Shown: piece by piece, positions 36,101 to 48,100 of the stretch
Position numbering within the stretch: the first letter of the stretch is position 1
How the letters are laid out: the number at the start of each line of letters is the position of its first letter
Assembly (NCBI GenBank): GCA_949126835.1
Contig: OX421499.1
Coordinates: 3,075,053 to 3,139,052 of the forward strand
Source: Anisus vortex
Lineage: Eukaryota; Mollusca; Gastropoda; Planorbidae
DNA length: 64,000 nucleotides
Direction of reading: 5' to 3'
Translations under genes and position numbers: made by a program
Notes under the pieces: model-generated
The model's database searches: none
Told to the model about the DNA's origin: nothing
Seen by the model: only the letters and a program-made list of their open reading frames with translations

Positions 36101-39100
36101 ATACATGAAGTAAATCAACTGAAAACTCTAAAACTACGCTATGTGAATTGCCAGGGGATTATAAGAACCAGGAATACTCTAGACAACTACAAATAAACTT
36201 CAGAATAATATAATAAGATCTTCACTAATACAAGGATACTCACACTAATAATAACAATACTATAACTATTATTTTCATAAATTGAATGGGGGCTCTAGCC
36301 GTAATAACATTATAAATCATAATTATACTTGTGTGATCTAAATAGAAGGTCTCATCCATAATTTATTATGGTGAATAAATTGCCTTGTAATAAAATGGGT
36401 TTTGCTCGTCAGTGATTTACTAACAAACGTTTAGAGGATTTACTTCAACTTCAAGAATCGTTATACTATTTACACAAACTATTTACAACTGCCGTAATAC
36501 ATACTCGTAACTTGGATGGATTGTGTTGGAAAATATGAACAATATACAATATACTAAAGATTGTGATTGAATTGAACATTGCTATTGAGAATCGGAAAAC
36601 TTAACTATTCAGCCTGGAAAATTATCTTGTGTATTACCTTATCAAACAAAGTAACTCTAAGAAAGTATTATTTTTATGACCTTGTTGTGACAAATCTGAA
36701 CTGTGTGGTGTAGTGAATTATTCAAAGGACAGAAAGTAAGTTGGACACTTTTATTGTATTATTAACAAGATTTACAGTAACTTTTAATAATATAAAATGG
36801 AGGCCACAAATAATCTTACATTGGATCCAGAGATATTTGATCTAACCTCAGAACAGCTTAATAAAATGTCAATGATACAATTAAAAGAATTGGCTAAATC
36901 ATTGGGCATTTCTATCACAGAAACTAGGCCATCAAAAACTAAATTACTTCAAGAGGTAACTGAGTGTTTAAGAAAACAAGGTACACTAATTATTGAAGAA
37001 ACTACTGCTAATGATAACATTAATGATGAATCAGATGATGAATTACCTTTTCCTATAAAACAAAGAGTGAAGCATACAACTGGTGAATTAAGTGAAGAAT
37101 TGAAATTTAAACTTGAGTTAAGAAAGATGGAATTAGAGATGGAAAGAGAAAACAAGAGAATTGAGATGGAAAGAGAAAGAGAAAGCCAGAGAATTGAGAT
37201 GGAAAGAGAAATAGCAAGAGAGAAAATAGCAAGCCAAGAAAGAATTGAGATAGCAAGGTCTCGTACGTCAAATCATTCGAATGCAAGCTCTGAAGCAGAT
37301 GCAGAACTGTATAAGTTTAAGAAACATATTCCAGTTCTTGAAGATAATTCGGTGGAAGAGTTCTTCATGATTTTCGAGAGAAACGCTAAAGACTATCAAT
37401 TTCCCGAGGGCAAGAAAGCTATACTTCTACGCTCAGCTCTGAACAAAGGAAAGGCACTTGATGTTGTATTAAGTCTTACTGAAGAGGAATTGTATGATTA
37501 TGAACTGATCAAGAATAGAGTACTGCTAAGTTATGCATTAACACCTGAAAAATATAGAAAAGTTTTTCGTGAGTCTAAGAAAGAACAGGAACAATCCCAT
37601 GTTGATTTTCTAAGACAGAAAAAGAAATATTTTGAAAGATGGATTCGATCCAAAGGTGTAAACAAAGACTTTGATAAATCAGCTAATCTTATGCTAATGG
37701 AAGACTTTAACAATAACATCAGAGGTGATGTAAGAATACATTTAGCAGACAAAGGTGTAGAACAAGTAGAAACAGCAGCAGTGATGGCAGACGAATATGT
37801 TATTATCCATTCCAGCAATAAATTTACAACAGTTGATAAATCTAAATTCCAGAATCGAGATATGAAGGTAGAAAAGAAAACCATGAATCCAAATGAATCC
37901 TATCAATCAAAGAGACATCAGCAGAGCAATGAAGGTCCAACAAATTCCAAGCCAACCTGTAGCCATTGTAAACGAATTGGACATACTAAGGAAAAGTGCT
38001 GGATATTGAATGGGAACCCGAATAAAAAGAATGTTGTCTTATCGTATGTAGCAATGCCAAAACAAAGAACTCATGAAAATGTAAAGAAGGATATTAGAAC
38101 TCAAACAGAGATACCTAGTGCTAATGCAGATAACCTGACAAAACACACGTATCTTGGAAACTTGAAACCAGAAATAGTTCCTGAAATAGAGACAATGGTT
38201 TTCAATAATTCTAATTCTAATCTGAGCTCCAAGGAGTCTATATCAGATAGAACCACCATGAGTACTAAACATACCTCTTACAAAAATAACTTGGATACAG
38301 ATCTCATCGATACTGAGATACCAAGCAATTGTTTACCATTCATTGAAGAAGGTACCGTGTCATCCATAATAAATGGTGTCACTAGTGAAAAGAACATCAG
38401 AATACTCCGTGATACAGGGGCTGAGGTTTCACTACTTTTAGAGAATACTGTTCCTACGTCACAATCGACATATACAGGACAGGATCTTACTATTCAAGGT
38501 GTATCAAGGAAAAATGTACAAGTTCCTTTGCATCAAATACAGCTGAAGAGTGCGTACTTCACTGGAAATGTAGTTGTGGGTGTGTACAAATCACTTCCGT
38601 TTAAAGGCGTTTCTTTAATACTGGGAAATGATATTGCTGGAGATGTGGTGCATTCCATATCCAAGAAAAAACAATACCTCAATAAAAGTGAGAGCTTTAT
38701 CAAACCTATATGCATCGTCACGAGAGGTATGGCCCAACAACAAAAGTCTGTCGAAACCATGTCAAAGTCAAAAATAGAACCAGAAATTGACCTACAGGCA
38801 ACTTTCCTGGCTGACATCTTGAGTGGTCCCTCAGTCAAGACTACTGAAAGTAATTTGTCACCTCGACAATTACTCCTATTAAAACAGAATAGAGATTCAG
38901 GAATTAAACACCTGAAGAAAAAGGTGATAACTGAACAGGAGGCAGAAATGAACGGAAATGGATTTTTTCTGAAGGAGGGAATATTAATGCAAAAATGGAG
39001 AGATGTGAAATGTGATAATGACAATTGCAGAGAAGGAAGTCAGATTGTGGTACCAGCCATATATCGTAATGACATCTTACACATGGCTCATGACACGCCA

Positions 39101-42100
39101 TATGCTGGTCATCTAGGAGTGAACAAGACTTACCGTCGAATTCTTCCGTACTTCTATTGGCCTGGACTACATCGTGACGTCACAAAATACTGCAAGTCAT
39201 GCAATACATGCCAGATAGTTGGTAAACCTAACCAGACTATACCGGTAGCACCTCTAAAGCCAATACCCGCCTTTGCAGAACCATTTAGCCACTTGCTAAT
39301 AGACTGTGTAGGTCCTTTGCCTAAAACAAAGACAGGACACCAGTACTTATTCACTATAATGTGCACTGCCACGAGATATCCTGAAGCTATTCCGCTACGC
39401 ACCATTAACGCAGATAAGATATCTGACGCACTGATTGCATTTTGTTCAAGATACGGTCTTCCAAAGACTATACAGTCAGACCAAGGATCTAACTTTACAT
39501 CAAAGCTGTTTAACCAGGTCTTAAAGAAACTAGGCATCCAACATGCAACTTCAACTGCGTACCATCCGCAAAGCCAAGGTGCCCTAGAAAGATATCATCA
39601 GACTCTGAAAACCATGCTCCGCACATACTGTTTTGAGAACACTGAAGACTGGGATCGCGGTATTCCATTCGCTCTTTTCGCGACTAGAGAAACTGTGCAG
39701 GAATCTCTTGGATTCAGTCCGTTCGAGTTAGTGTTTGGACATTCAGTTCGAGGACCTCTAAAACTGTTGCAGGAAACCTTGTTAAATTCTGATGAAGAGA
39801 CTGGACTCGTAGCTTATGTGGAACAATTTAGCAATAGAATCTATCATGCTTTTAATCATGTTAAAGATAATCTTTTGCAGGCTCAGAAAAGAATGAAAGG
39901 GTACTATGATGTCAAGGTCAGATCCCGATGTTTCCATCCTGGTGATAAAGTCCTCATGTTGACCCAATTGTCTGGACAACCCCTGAGTGCAAAATATACA
40001 GGACCATATCAGGTTTTAGATAAAATCAGTGATGTAACATACCTTGTAAAAACCCCTGATAGAAGGAAAACACAGAGACTGTGCCATATAAACATGCTAA
40101 AACCTTATGTTGTTAGGGAAGAACAAACTGACATTAGGCCAGTGAGTGCTATCAAAACTGTTGAAACACCCCCGCCTAAATTTAAAAAGACAATCATAGA
40201 AAGTAAACTTCAAAACACTGAAGCACTTAAAAACCTCAATGATAAACTGGCACATCTAGACTCAGGTGAACAGACTTCTATCAAGGGTTTAATCTATGAT
40301 CATGTAAATTTGTTTAGTGATGTTCCTAACAAAACAACTTTGGTTACCCATGATGTAGTTTAAAAGATGATAATGTTAAACCTGTCAAACAACATCCGTA
40401 TAGGGTTAATCCCATACAACTTGAACACATCCGTAAAGAAATTGATTATATGCTGAGCAATGATATAATTACTCACAGTAACAGTGATTGGTCATCCCCA
40501 TGTGTGTTGGTTCCCAAATCTGATGGTTCACTACGCTTTTGTGTAGACTATAGGAAATTAAACCAAGTGACAAAAACAGATTCGTATCCCATACCACGGA
40601 TAGATGATTTAATCGATAGAGTAAGCACTGCAAACTATGTAACTAAGATTGACTTACTAACAGCTTATTTCCAAATCCCATTAACAGATAGGGCTCAGGA
40701 GGTATCAACTTTTGTTACTCCTGATGGATTATATAAGTTTAAAGTAATGCCATTCGGAATGGTCAATGCTCCAGCTAGTTTTCAAAGACTAATAAACACT
40801 ATTATCCATGATATCCCACAATGCCATGCATATCTGGACGATATCGTAGTGTTCAGTAATAACTTTAATGATCATCTACATCAGTTAAAACTATTATTCC
40901 AAAAACTAAAACAGGCTAATCTTACTATAAACCTAGTTAAAAGTCAATTTTGCCATGCAGAAATTGAATATTTAGGTCATGTAGTGGGTAATGGCAAAGT
41001 AAAACCAGTGAATGCCAAAGTCAAAGCTATACAGGAATTCCCTGTCCCTAAAACGCAGAAACAACTTCGAGGATTTCTGGGTATGGCCGGGTACTACAGG
41101 AAGTTTTGTAAAAACTTTTCTATTATCACTTGCCCTTTGACAAATCTCTTGAAAAAGAAAAATCAATTTAAGTGGACTCAGGAATGTGACCAAGCCTTTA
41201 ACGATATAAAAGACATACTGACCAAGGCACCAGTATTAGTCTCACCTGATTATACTAAACCTTTCAGAATAACGGTAGACTCGTGTAATACAGGAATGGG
41301 CGCGGTAATCTCACAAATAGGAGATGATTCACTTGAACATCCCATTAGCTTTTGTTCAAAAAAATTTAACCCACATGAGGTAAATTATAGCACAATAGAG
41401 CAGGAATTACTAGGACTTATCCAAGCATTGAAACATTTCAATTACTATGTAAATGGTTCTCAGTTCCCAATCGAGATATTCACTGATCACAATCCCCTAG
41501 TATTTCTTTCCCGCATCAAACAAAATCAGCGCATTCTAAGATGGAGTTTGTTTATTCAAGCTTACAACTTAAAAATAACTCACTTATCTGGAAAAGATAA
41601 CATCGTCGCGGACACCCTATCGCGCATGTAACAAATGTATAAGGAAATAGATAACTTCATGTATATATTCTGATAATCCTAACTAAGAGAATTGGATCAT
41701 TTAAAATATAAATGCATGAATATATGAATATGTTGTGATTATTTTATGCAATATCTTATGCCTTATTTTATGCCATGAATATTTCCATTTGCTAAAACAA
41801 ATATTATTATTGTTGTAGGAAAAAAGAAAAAACCTAATAAGTTACTTTTAAGTATTATTGATTTATGGACATAATTTTCTTTATTAGTAAGATAATGAAT
41901 GAACAGAAATGTACATCCTTATTTTGAAACAATCAAACTATAGTTGTGATTATGTAAAAACCAAGATAGAGTAATGTGCATACACTTCACATGCTTACAC
42001 ACTTAAGATTAAATTCTTACTCTTAAGTTTATTTAAATATTAATTTCATTTAAGTTGAATTAATTAATGATTGAATTGTTTAATATGATAACATTAGTTA

Positions 42101-45100
42101 TGTTGATTTTTACCTTATAAATAAGATGATGATGTTTATAAGGAATGATATCTCAGAGAGTATAATTTTTTTAGAATAACGCGAACATGTGTTATGGTCT
42201 AAGGATAACTTGAGATCCTATATGATGAGGGCTTAATAGAATAAATTATTTCCCTTACTTGTCTTATTTAACGGACTACCCAGGTGGAGTCAGTTTTTTT
42301 TTTGTATATTGTTTAGAACTAAAGTTAAGTGCAGGCGGTTCTAAAAGAAATTGCACACTTCTATTGTTTAGTATGCAATGTTCTTTTCCTTTTGGTACGG
42401 GCGACTGTTACGAAACGTAAATTCCCTACATTGTAATGTTAATAAACCAACTAAATCATTTAAGCGAATTGCGTTTAAACGATATAAAATATTTCTCAGC
42501 TCAAGGTTTCCCCCGGGTTTTTCCCAACCTAATGAGAGCATTATTGTTTTTTTTATTAACCTCGATAAAAACATGAACTGTTCACGTAAACACAGCGTGT
42601 CAAGGTCGTCCGGTCTCTCCTTATTTTGTTAGAGCATTATTGCTTGACATTCTGATCACGCAGTCAACATGCAGGCTTGATTAAAATATTCGTGTCACTA
42701 GGCTGTCTGGTTTTTCCAACGATTGACCCGTAATATATTTCTACGCGATTCGACACTTTTAGTCAGTTCTTGGCGTACATTCGATCGGATAACATCTAAG
42801 ATTCTGAGTCTCTGAGAATCGTTTCTATTTGAGTTGTATTATGGAAAATTTATTATTCTACTATTAACTACAATGCTATATGTTCATTGAGGATATTCAT
42901 TACTAATTGGAATATGTGTAGTTCTTGATTGTGTATATAATATTATTTGGATTCCTACTGGATTGATGTTGTAAATTAAACCAAATTTATCGTTGCTTTC
43001 TACACAACTTGGTTAGCGTCAATATTTCAAAGTTATATACATGTGTGTATGTGTAATATTTATTCAACTATATTAATAATCTACACTACCACTCGACATC
43101 GAGGTTCTTGCTGTATAATATGAGCCACATAAATAATTATACATGAAGTAAATCAACTGAAAACTCTAAAACTACGCTATGTGAATTGCCAGGGGATTAT
43201 AAGAACCAGGAATACTCTAGACAACTACAAATAAACTTCAGAATAATATAATAAGATCTTCACTAATACAAGGATACTCACACTAATAATAACAATACTA
43301 TAACTATTATTTTCATAAATTGAATGGGGGCTCTAGCCGTAATAACATTATAAATCATAATTATACTTGTGTGATCTAAATAGAAGGTCTCATCCATAAT
43401 TTATTATGGTGAATAAATTGCCTTGTAATAATAAACACATATTCTTGAAACATAAACACATATTCTTGATACATAAACACATATTCTTGATACATAAACA
43501 CATATTCTTGATACATAAACACATATTCTTGATACATAAACACATATTCTTGATACATAAACACATATTCTTGATAAATAAACACATATTCTTGATACAT
43601 AAACACATATTCTTGAAACATAAACACATATTCTTGATACATAAACACAAATTCTTGATACATAAACACATATTCTTGATACATAAACACATATTCTTGA
43701 TACATAAACACATATTCTTGATACATAAACACATATTCTTGATACATAAACACATATTCTTGATACATAAACACATATTCTTGATACCTAAACACATATT
43801 CTTGATACATAAACACATATTCTTGATAAATAAACACATATTCTTGATACATAAACACATATTCTTGATACATAAACACATATTTTTGATACATAAACAC
43901 ATATTCTTGATACATAAACACATATTCCTGAAGTCAATTGGGGAAAACTCTTTTTTTTAATCCTTTCAAAAAGTGACTTATCACATTTGGCAAGTGGACT
44001 ACTAGTTTATTCCATAAAAAGTAAACTGTCTACAATTGTCACACATTCTTTTTTGTTTCTGTGTAAATTGGTGAAATGGGATGAAGGAGAAGAGGCAGGT
44101 GGAAGAAAAGGTGCAATTTAAATATAATATATTAGACCGGCCTGTCCTTCATTGGCTCCTATTGGGCAGCATAGGACAAGTTGGAATAAAGAACACAGCA
44201 GTCAACATTGGTGGCCCCCAACAACAGGTTAAGGAATAGGTTAAGGTGAAGAGAATCAGGGTTTGGATAAGAAACAACATGATAAATAGTAAAGAGGATT
44301 TAATTACATGTAACCTAAAAAAAAAGTTTCATAAGAATCATACTTTATTATATTCAAGTAAAGTATTTAAATTCAATATAAAGAGCTTATAATAATTAAC
44401 AGCAGCTTGTCACAAGCTGTGTTTTTTTTCCACCCAGATCTGGACGACCGCACCTACGCAAACATTCATCAGTACAGCAGACTTCAGCATAGTGCCTTGT
44501 CTGGCCAGGTGACTGGGGCGGGTGGGGACCTACCTGCAGTGAGAGATGACACAGTCATTGCTGCAGTATTCAGAATCCCAGGATGGGTTTTCCTTGGCGT
44601 AATTCCCGCAGCCACTGCGTACACAGCTAGGGTAGGTCAGCTCCATTTCCTGGCACAGAATAAAACACAAGGTTGAAAACATAAAATATAAATATTTACA
44701 CATGTCATGCACATATAAACAAATTCATTTTCATGTGATAAGAAATGAGTACTTTTCTCTACTGAGATGAAAATTAACACGCGAAACATACAAATCAGTA
44801 GGTGCTATGCTTTTTTTTATCTGCAGCGTTTCTTATAATCAGCTTCATATTTAATTGTGACAAAGTGTATCTTTTAAACTATTTTGTTTTAAATGTAGGT
44901 CTAAATCATAGGTTCTCAACGGGGGCGGGGTCGAGAAGCTATAGGGGGGGCGATGACATTCCCGGGGGCGATTGGGGGGGCGGTGAAGGGCAAGTGGGCG
45001 GTACAAACGTACCTGATATATTTTAACACCTCAGCTATTTGAATCGATTAGTTTTTGGAGGATGAAATGTGATGTAAACGCAAGTGCCACTAAATATCTG

Positions 45101-48100
45101 ATATCCCCCAACATTATGCCTACATATTATTATATTAATAAGCAATAGGAATCGCAGTGACTTTTCAATGAAGTAGGGGTCTGTATTTGGCAAATATAGC
45201 GTGCGGCCGGCTGGTCCTGTGGTTGGTTCACGGGACTGTCAACCCTACTGACAGATCACTGTCGCCCTAACAACTGCTAATATTATTGATATTTTGATCT
45301 CAGTTTAACCGAGATGTTATTAATGTGGTTTTCAATGTCTTTAACATAGCACCACTATTGTAAAGCAGTATAGATAAGTAGTAATCATACAAACTGGGTA
45401 GTTATTGTAATGTTTGAAAATATACATATAAATTCTTTAGTCATATAATATTTATATAATTTTCAAATACTTTTTACAGTTTGATCATTTCAAAGTTGTA
45501 AATTGTAAGCCATTTATTTTTTATAAAAGAAAAGAAAACAGAAATATTAGCTCAAATAAAACGCGCTAATTATCTCCCTTTAACAAAAAAATGTTTCCAC
45601 ATTTGATTCAATAATGATCAAGTTCTGTTTTGTAATATAACAAATATTACTGATTATTAGACCTAAGGCTTTCGCAACCAAAATTGATAAAAAAATAGAC
45701 AAATTGCTAGCAACACACCAGGCAAACGATTGGCATTGATTTATTTAAACCTATTGTTAAGGCAATTTTTTTATCTAATAATTCTTACAATATGTTTCCT
45801 TTTCAGTTTTTTTAAAGATAATTAATCACACAAAAAGTCTAGTCGGCTAAAAAAAATTGCTGAAACTATAGTCCAGATGGGCTGAAAGGGGGGTTTGGTG
45901 AGCCGAAAAAGGTTGAGAACCTCTGGTCTAAATAAACAGTGGGGGGATAGAAACACAATTTGTCTTAGAATAGAAACACAATTTGTCTTAGAATAGAAAC
46001 ACAATTTGTCTTAGAATAGAAACACGATTTGTCTTAGAATAGAAATACAATTTGTCTTAGAATAGAAACACAATTGTCTCAGAATAGAAACACAATTGTC
46101 TTAGAATGGAAACACAATTTGTCTTAGAATAGAAACACAATTGTCTTAGAATAGAAAGACAATTTGTCTTAGAATAGAAACAATTTGTCTTAGAATAGAA
46201 ACAATTTGTCTTAGAACATAAAAGTACATGGTAACAAAGAGTACAAAGTATTAGGCAGAACATCACAGAGTACATAGAGTACAACTGTATACCACAGTAC
46301 AAAGTGTCAGGCAATACATCAGAAAATGCATAGACTACCACGGTATACAATTGCACACAGTATATATGACAGTAGTTCACAACACACTAAGGAGGAATAC
46401 CACAGACAATGAAAGTAAAACTACTGATGTAAACAACAGGTTCCATGCGTCCACTTACAGACTCAGGGTCGGTGTATCCATACATATTGTTGTCCATCAT
46501 GGGTTGGTGGTAGCTGTTGGGCCCCGCATGGCCGCCGCCCCCGTGAGGCGGGCTGCTGTACGCCTGGGCAGATCTGGGCGGGGAGCTCTGCTGCTGCTGG
46601 ACGGGCGAGTGCCTCTGCTGTAGTGGCGGGGAAGGGGACCCTCCTTGCTGGCCCGCAGCCATCTGTGGGTAGAGCTGCTGCATCTGCGCCTGGTGGTGTG
46701 GCATCATCATCTGCTGTTGGAGCACGGACATGGCAGTGGGAATGTGACCAGCTAGAAAGAGGGAGACAAAAAATTTATAAGAGGGGAAAACAACGAGAGA
46801 CAATAAAATAAAATTCTAACAATCATATTTTTCTTATCTTATTTTTACAGACGCTCCTTCTGTAAAGAAGATATTTACGTCCTAAGCTCATCCATATGGG
46901 TTACGGTGACCGAGCGCGTTCGACTGGTGTACTGAAGGTCCCGGGTTCAAACCCTGTTTAATACAGATTTTTTCTCGGGTCTGGAGGGTGTCCCTGAGTC
47001 TACCCAGCTCTGATGGGTACCTGACCTTAGTTGGGGTAAAGTAAAAGCGGCTGTGCATTGTACTGGCCCAACAATCAGTGTATGCCGTGGCCACAGAAAC
47101 TGGTGAACGCTGCTTCACTGACCCTATGATCATCCCCATGATGACCTTCATCAATGGTGTGTGTCTAGGCTTGCATTTTGATTAGCAGCCATATCTCATA
47201 TCATATCTAATAAAACAGATGGAACTCATGTGTCTCAGCATTTAATATAAAAGAAGGACTTTAAATAAAAGCTATTCTTTCACCCAAACTGTTAGAATTG
47301 TTTACAGACAACAAAATACTTCAACAATCCAGGCAAGGGGGTGGCTATGATTCAACAAAGGCAACTAGTGGACAAAGGGCAAGTAGTCGACAAAGGCAAC
47401 TAGTTGACGAAAGGACAACTAGGCGACAAAGGGCAACTAGTCGACAAAGGGTAACTAGTCAACAAAGGGCAACTAGTCGACAAAGGGCAACTAGTCGACA
47501 AAGGGCAACTAGTCGATATGTAGAAAAAGCAATGCAAAGCAAAGCAAATTGTAGCGTCCTGCGTGAGTCAAGGGTCAGTATTGTTTGTTTTCGTGGTGCT
47601 ATAAGATCACGTTCAACCCTTTCTCCCTGTGTAACTTGTCCCAATAAAAGTTTAGTTAATATTCCACAAGTGAACCATGATGTTGTGTTTTCTTTCAAGA
47701 CACTATACTACAGGCATAAAGATATAAAAATGCAAAATTTCACACACACACACAATCTTGACATCTGACTCCATTAGCAATTAACTGGTTGATTGGAAAT
47801 CAAATAAAAATGAGCCCTGACCCCCAATTATTCCCTCCCAGTAGATTTTAAAATTTCATTTTGATGACAACTAATTTGTGTTTTCAAGCTCTTTAAGTTA
47901 ATTGAGCAAATTTTTAAAAAAGTTCACCAATAAATTTGACAGAAACTATCATAAGATAATGAAACGAATTTGAGTGAATTGAACCATTGGAATATTTCTT
48001 GATCTGCATGCCTCTCCCTATCAACCAAATTACAACTTGTCAAAATTGATAAAAAGGAAAAATATTAATGACCATTATCATTAATTAATGACAACTGAAA

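Larger units (their letters stand above)
35369..43430 (+). mobile_element. Ty3/gypsy-type LTR retrotransposon with Gmr1-like domain order
   Basis: The 8,062-bp element is bounded by two LTRs that begin TGTTAC and end GTAATA (imperfect inverted ends). It is flanked on both sides by ATAA, a 4-bp target duplication. Coding order is gag with CCHC knuckle, aspartic protease, integrase, then RT and RNase H. Integrase before RT is the Ty1/copia arrangement, but the RT, RNase H and integrase motifs are Ty3/gypsy-like; this combination defines the Gmr1-like group. No env-like ORF is seen. I saw no clear primer-binding site (TGGGTTTTGCTCG at 36396 is only a candidate) and no good polypurine tract against the 3' LTR. 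The element lies antisense to TOX inside its last intron. Confidence 0.95.
33134..44533 (-). other. TOX intron 7, 11.4 kb, loaded with repeats
   Basis: The intron holds, in plus-strand order, a 23-bp satellite (33201-34768), a SINE (34817-35056), a 21-bp satellite, an LTR retrotransposon (35369-43430), the rest of the 21-bp satellite (to 43931), and about 600 bp of unremarkable AT-rich sequence. It is by far the longest intron of the gene; about 8 kb of it is the recent LTR insertion. Confidence 0.88.
44650..46458 (-). other. TOX intron 6
   Basis: 1.8 kb. Contains a 1,019-bp hAT-type element (44907-45925), a 23-bp minisatellite (45948-46216) and a degenerate, roughly 56-bp tandem duplication at about 46230-46350. 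Confidence 0.85.

Noticed and set aside
36393..36412. Primer-binding site assignment
   Set aside because: A TGG lies 3 bp after the LTR, but the following bases do not match a tRNA 3' end I can name.
41632..42405. Possible env or integrase region after RNase H
   Set aside because: No open frame of useful length; integrase is already encoded in ORF1.
43376..43960. ORFs on both strands in the 21-bp satellite
   Set aside because: Periodicity artefact; repeated MCLCIKN, YQEYVFM and HKHIFLI peptides are translations of one DNA unit.
44407..44676. Plus-strand ORF opposite TOX exon 7
   Set aside because: Shadow of the conserved minus-strand exon; no recognisable product.
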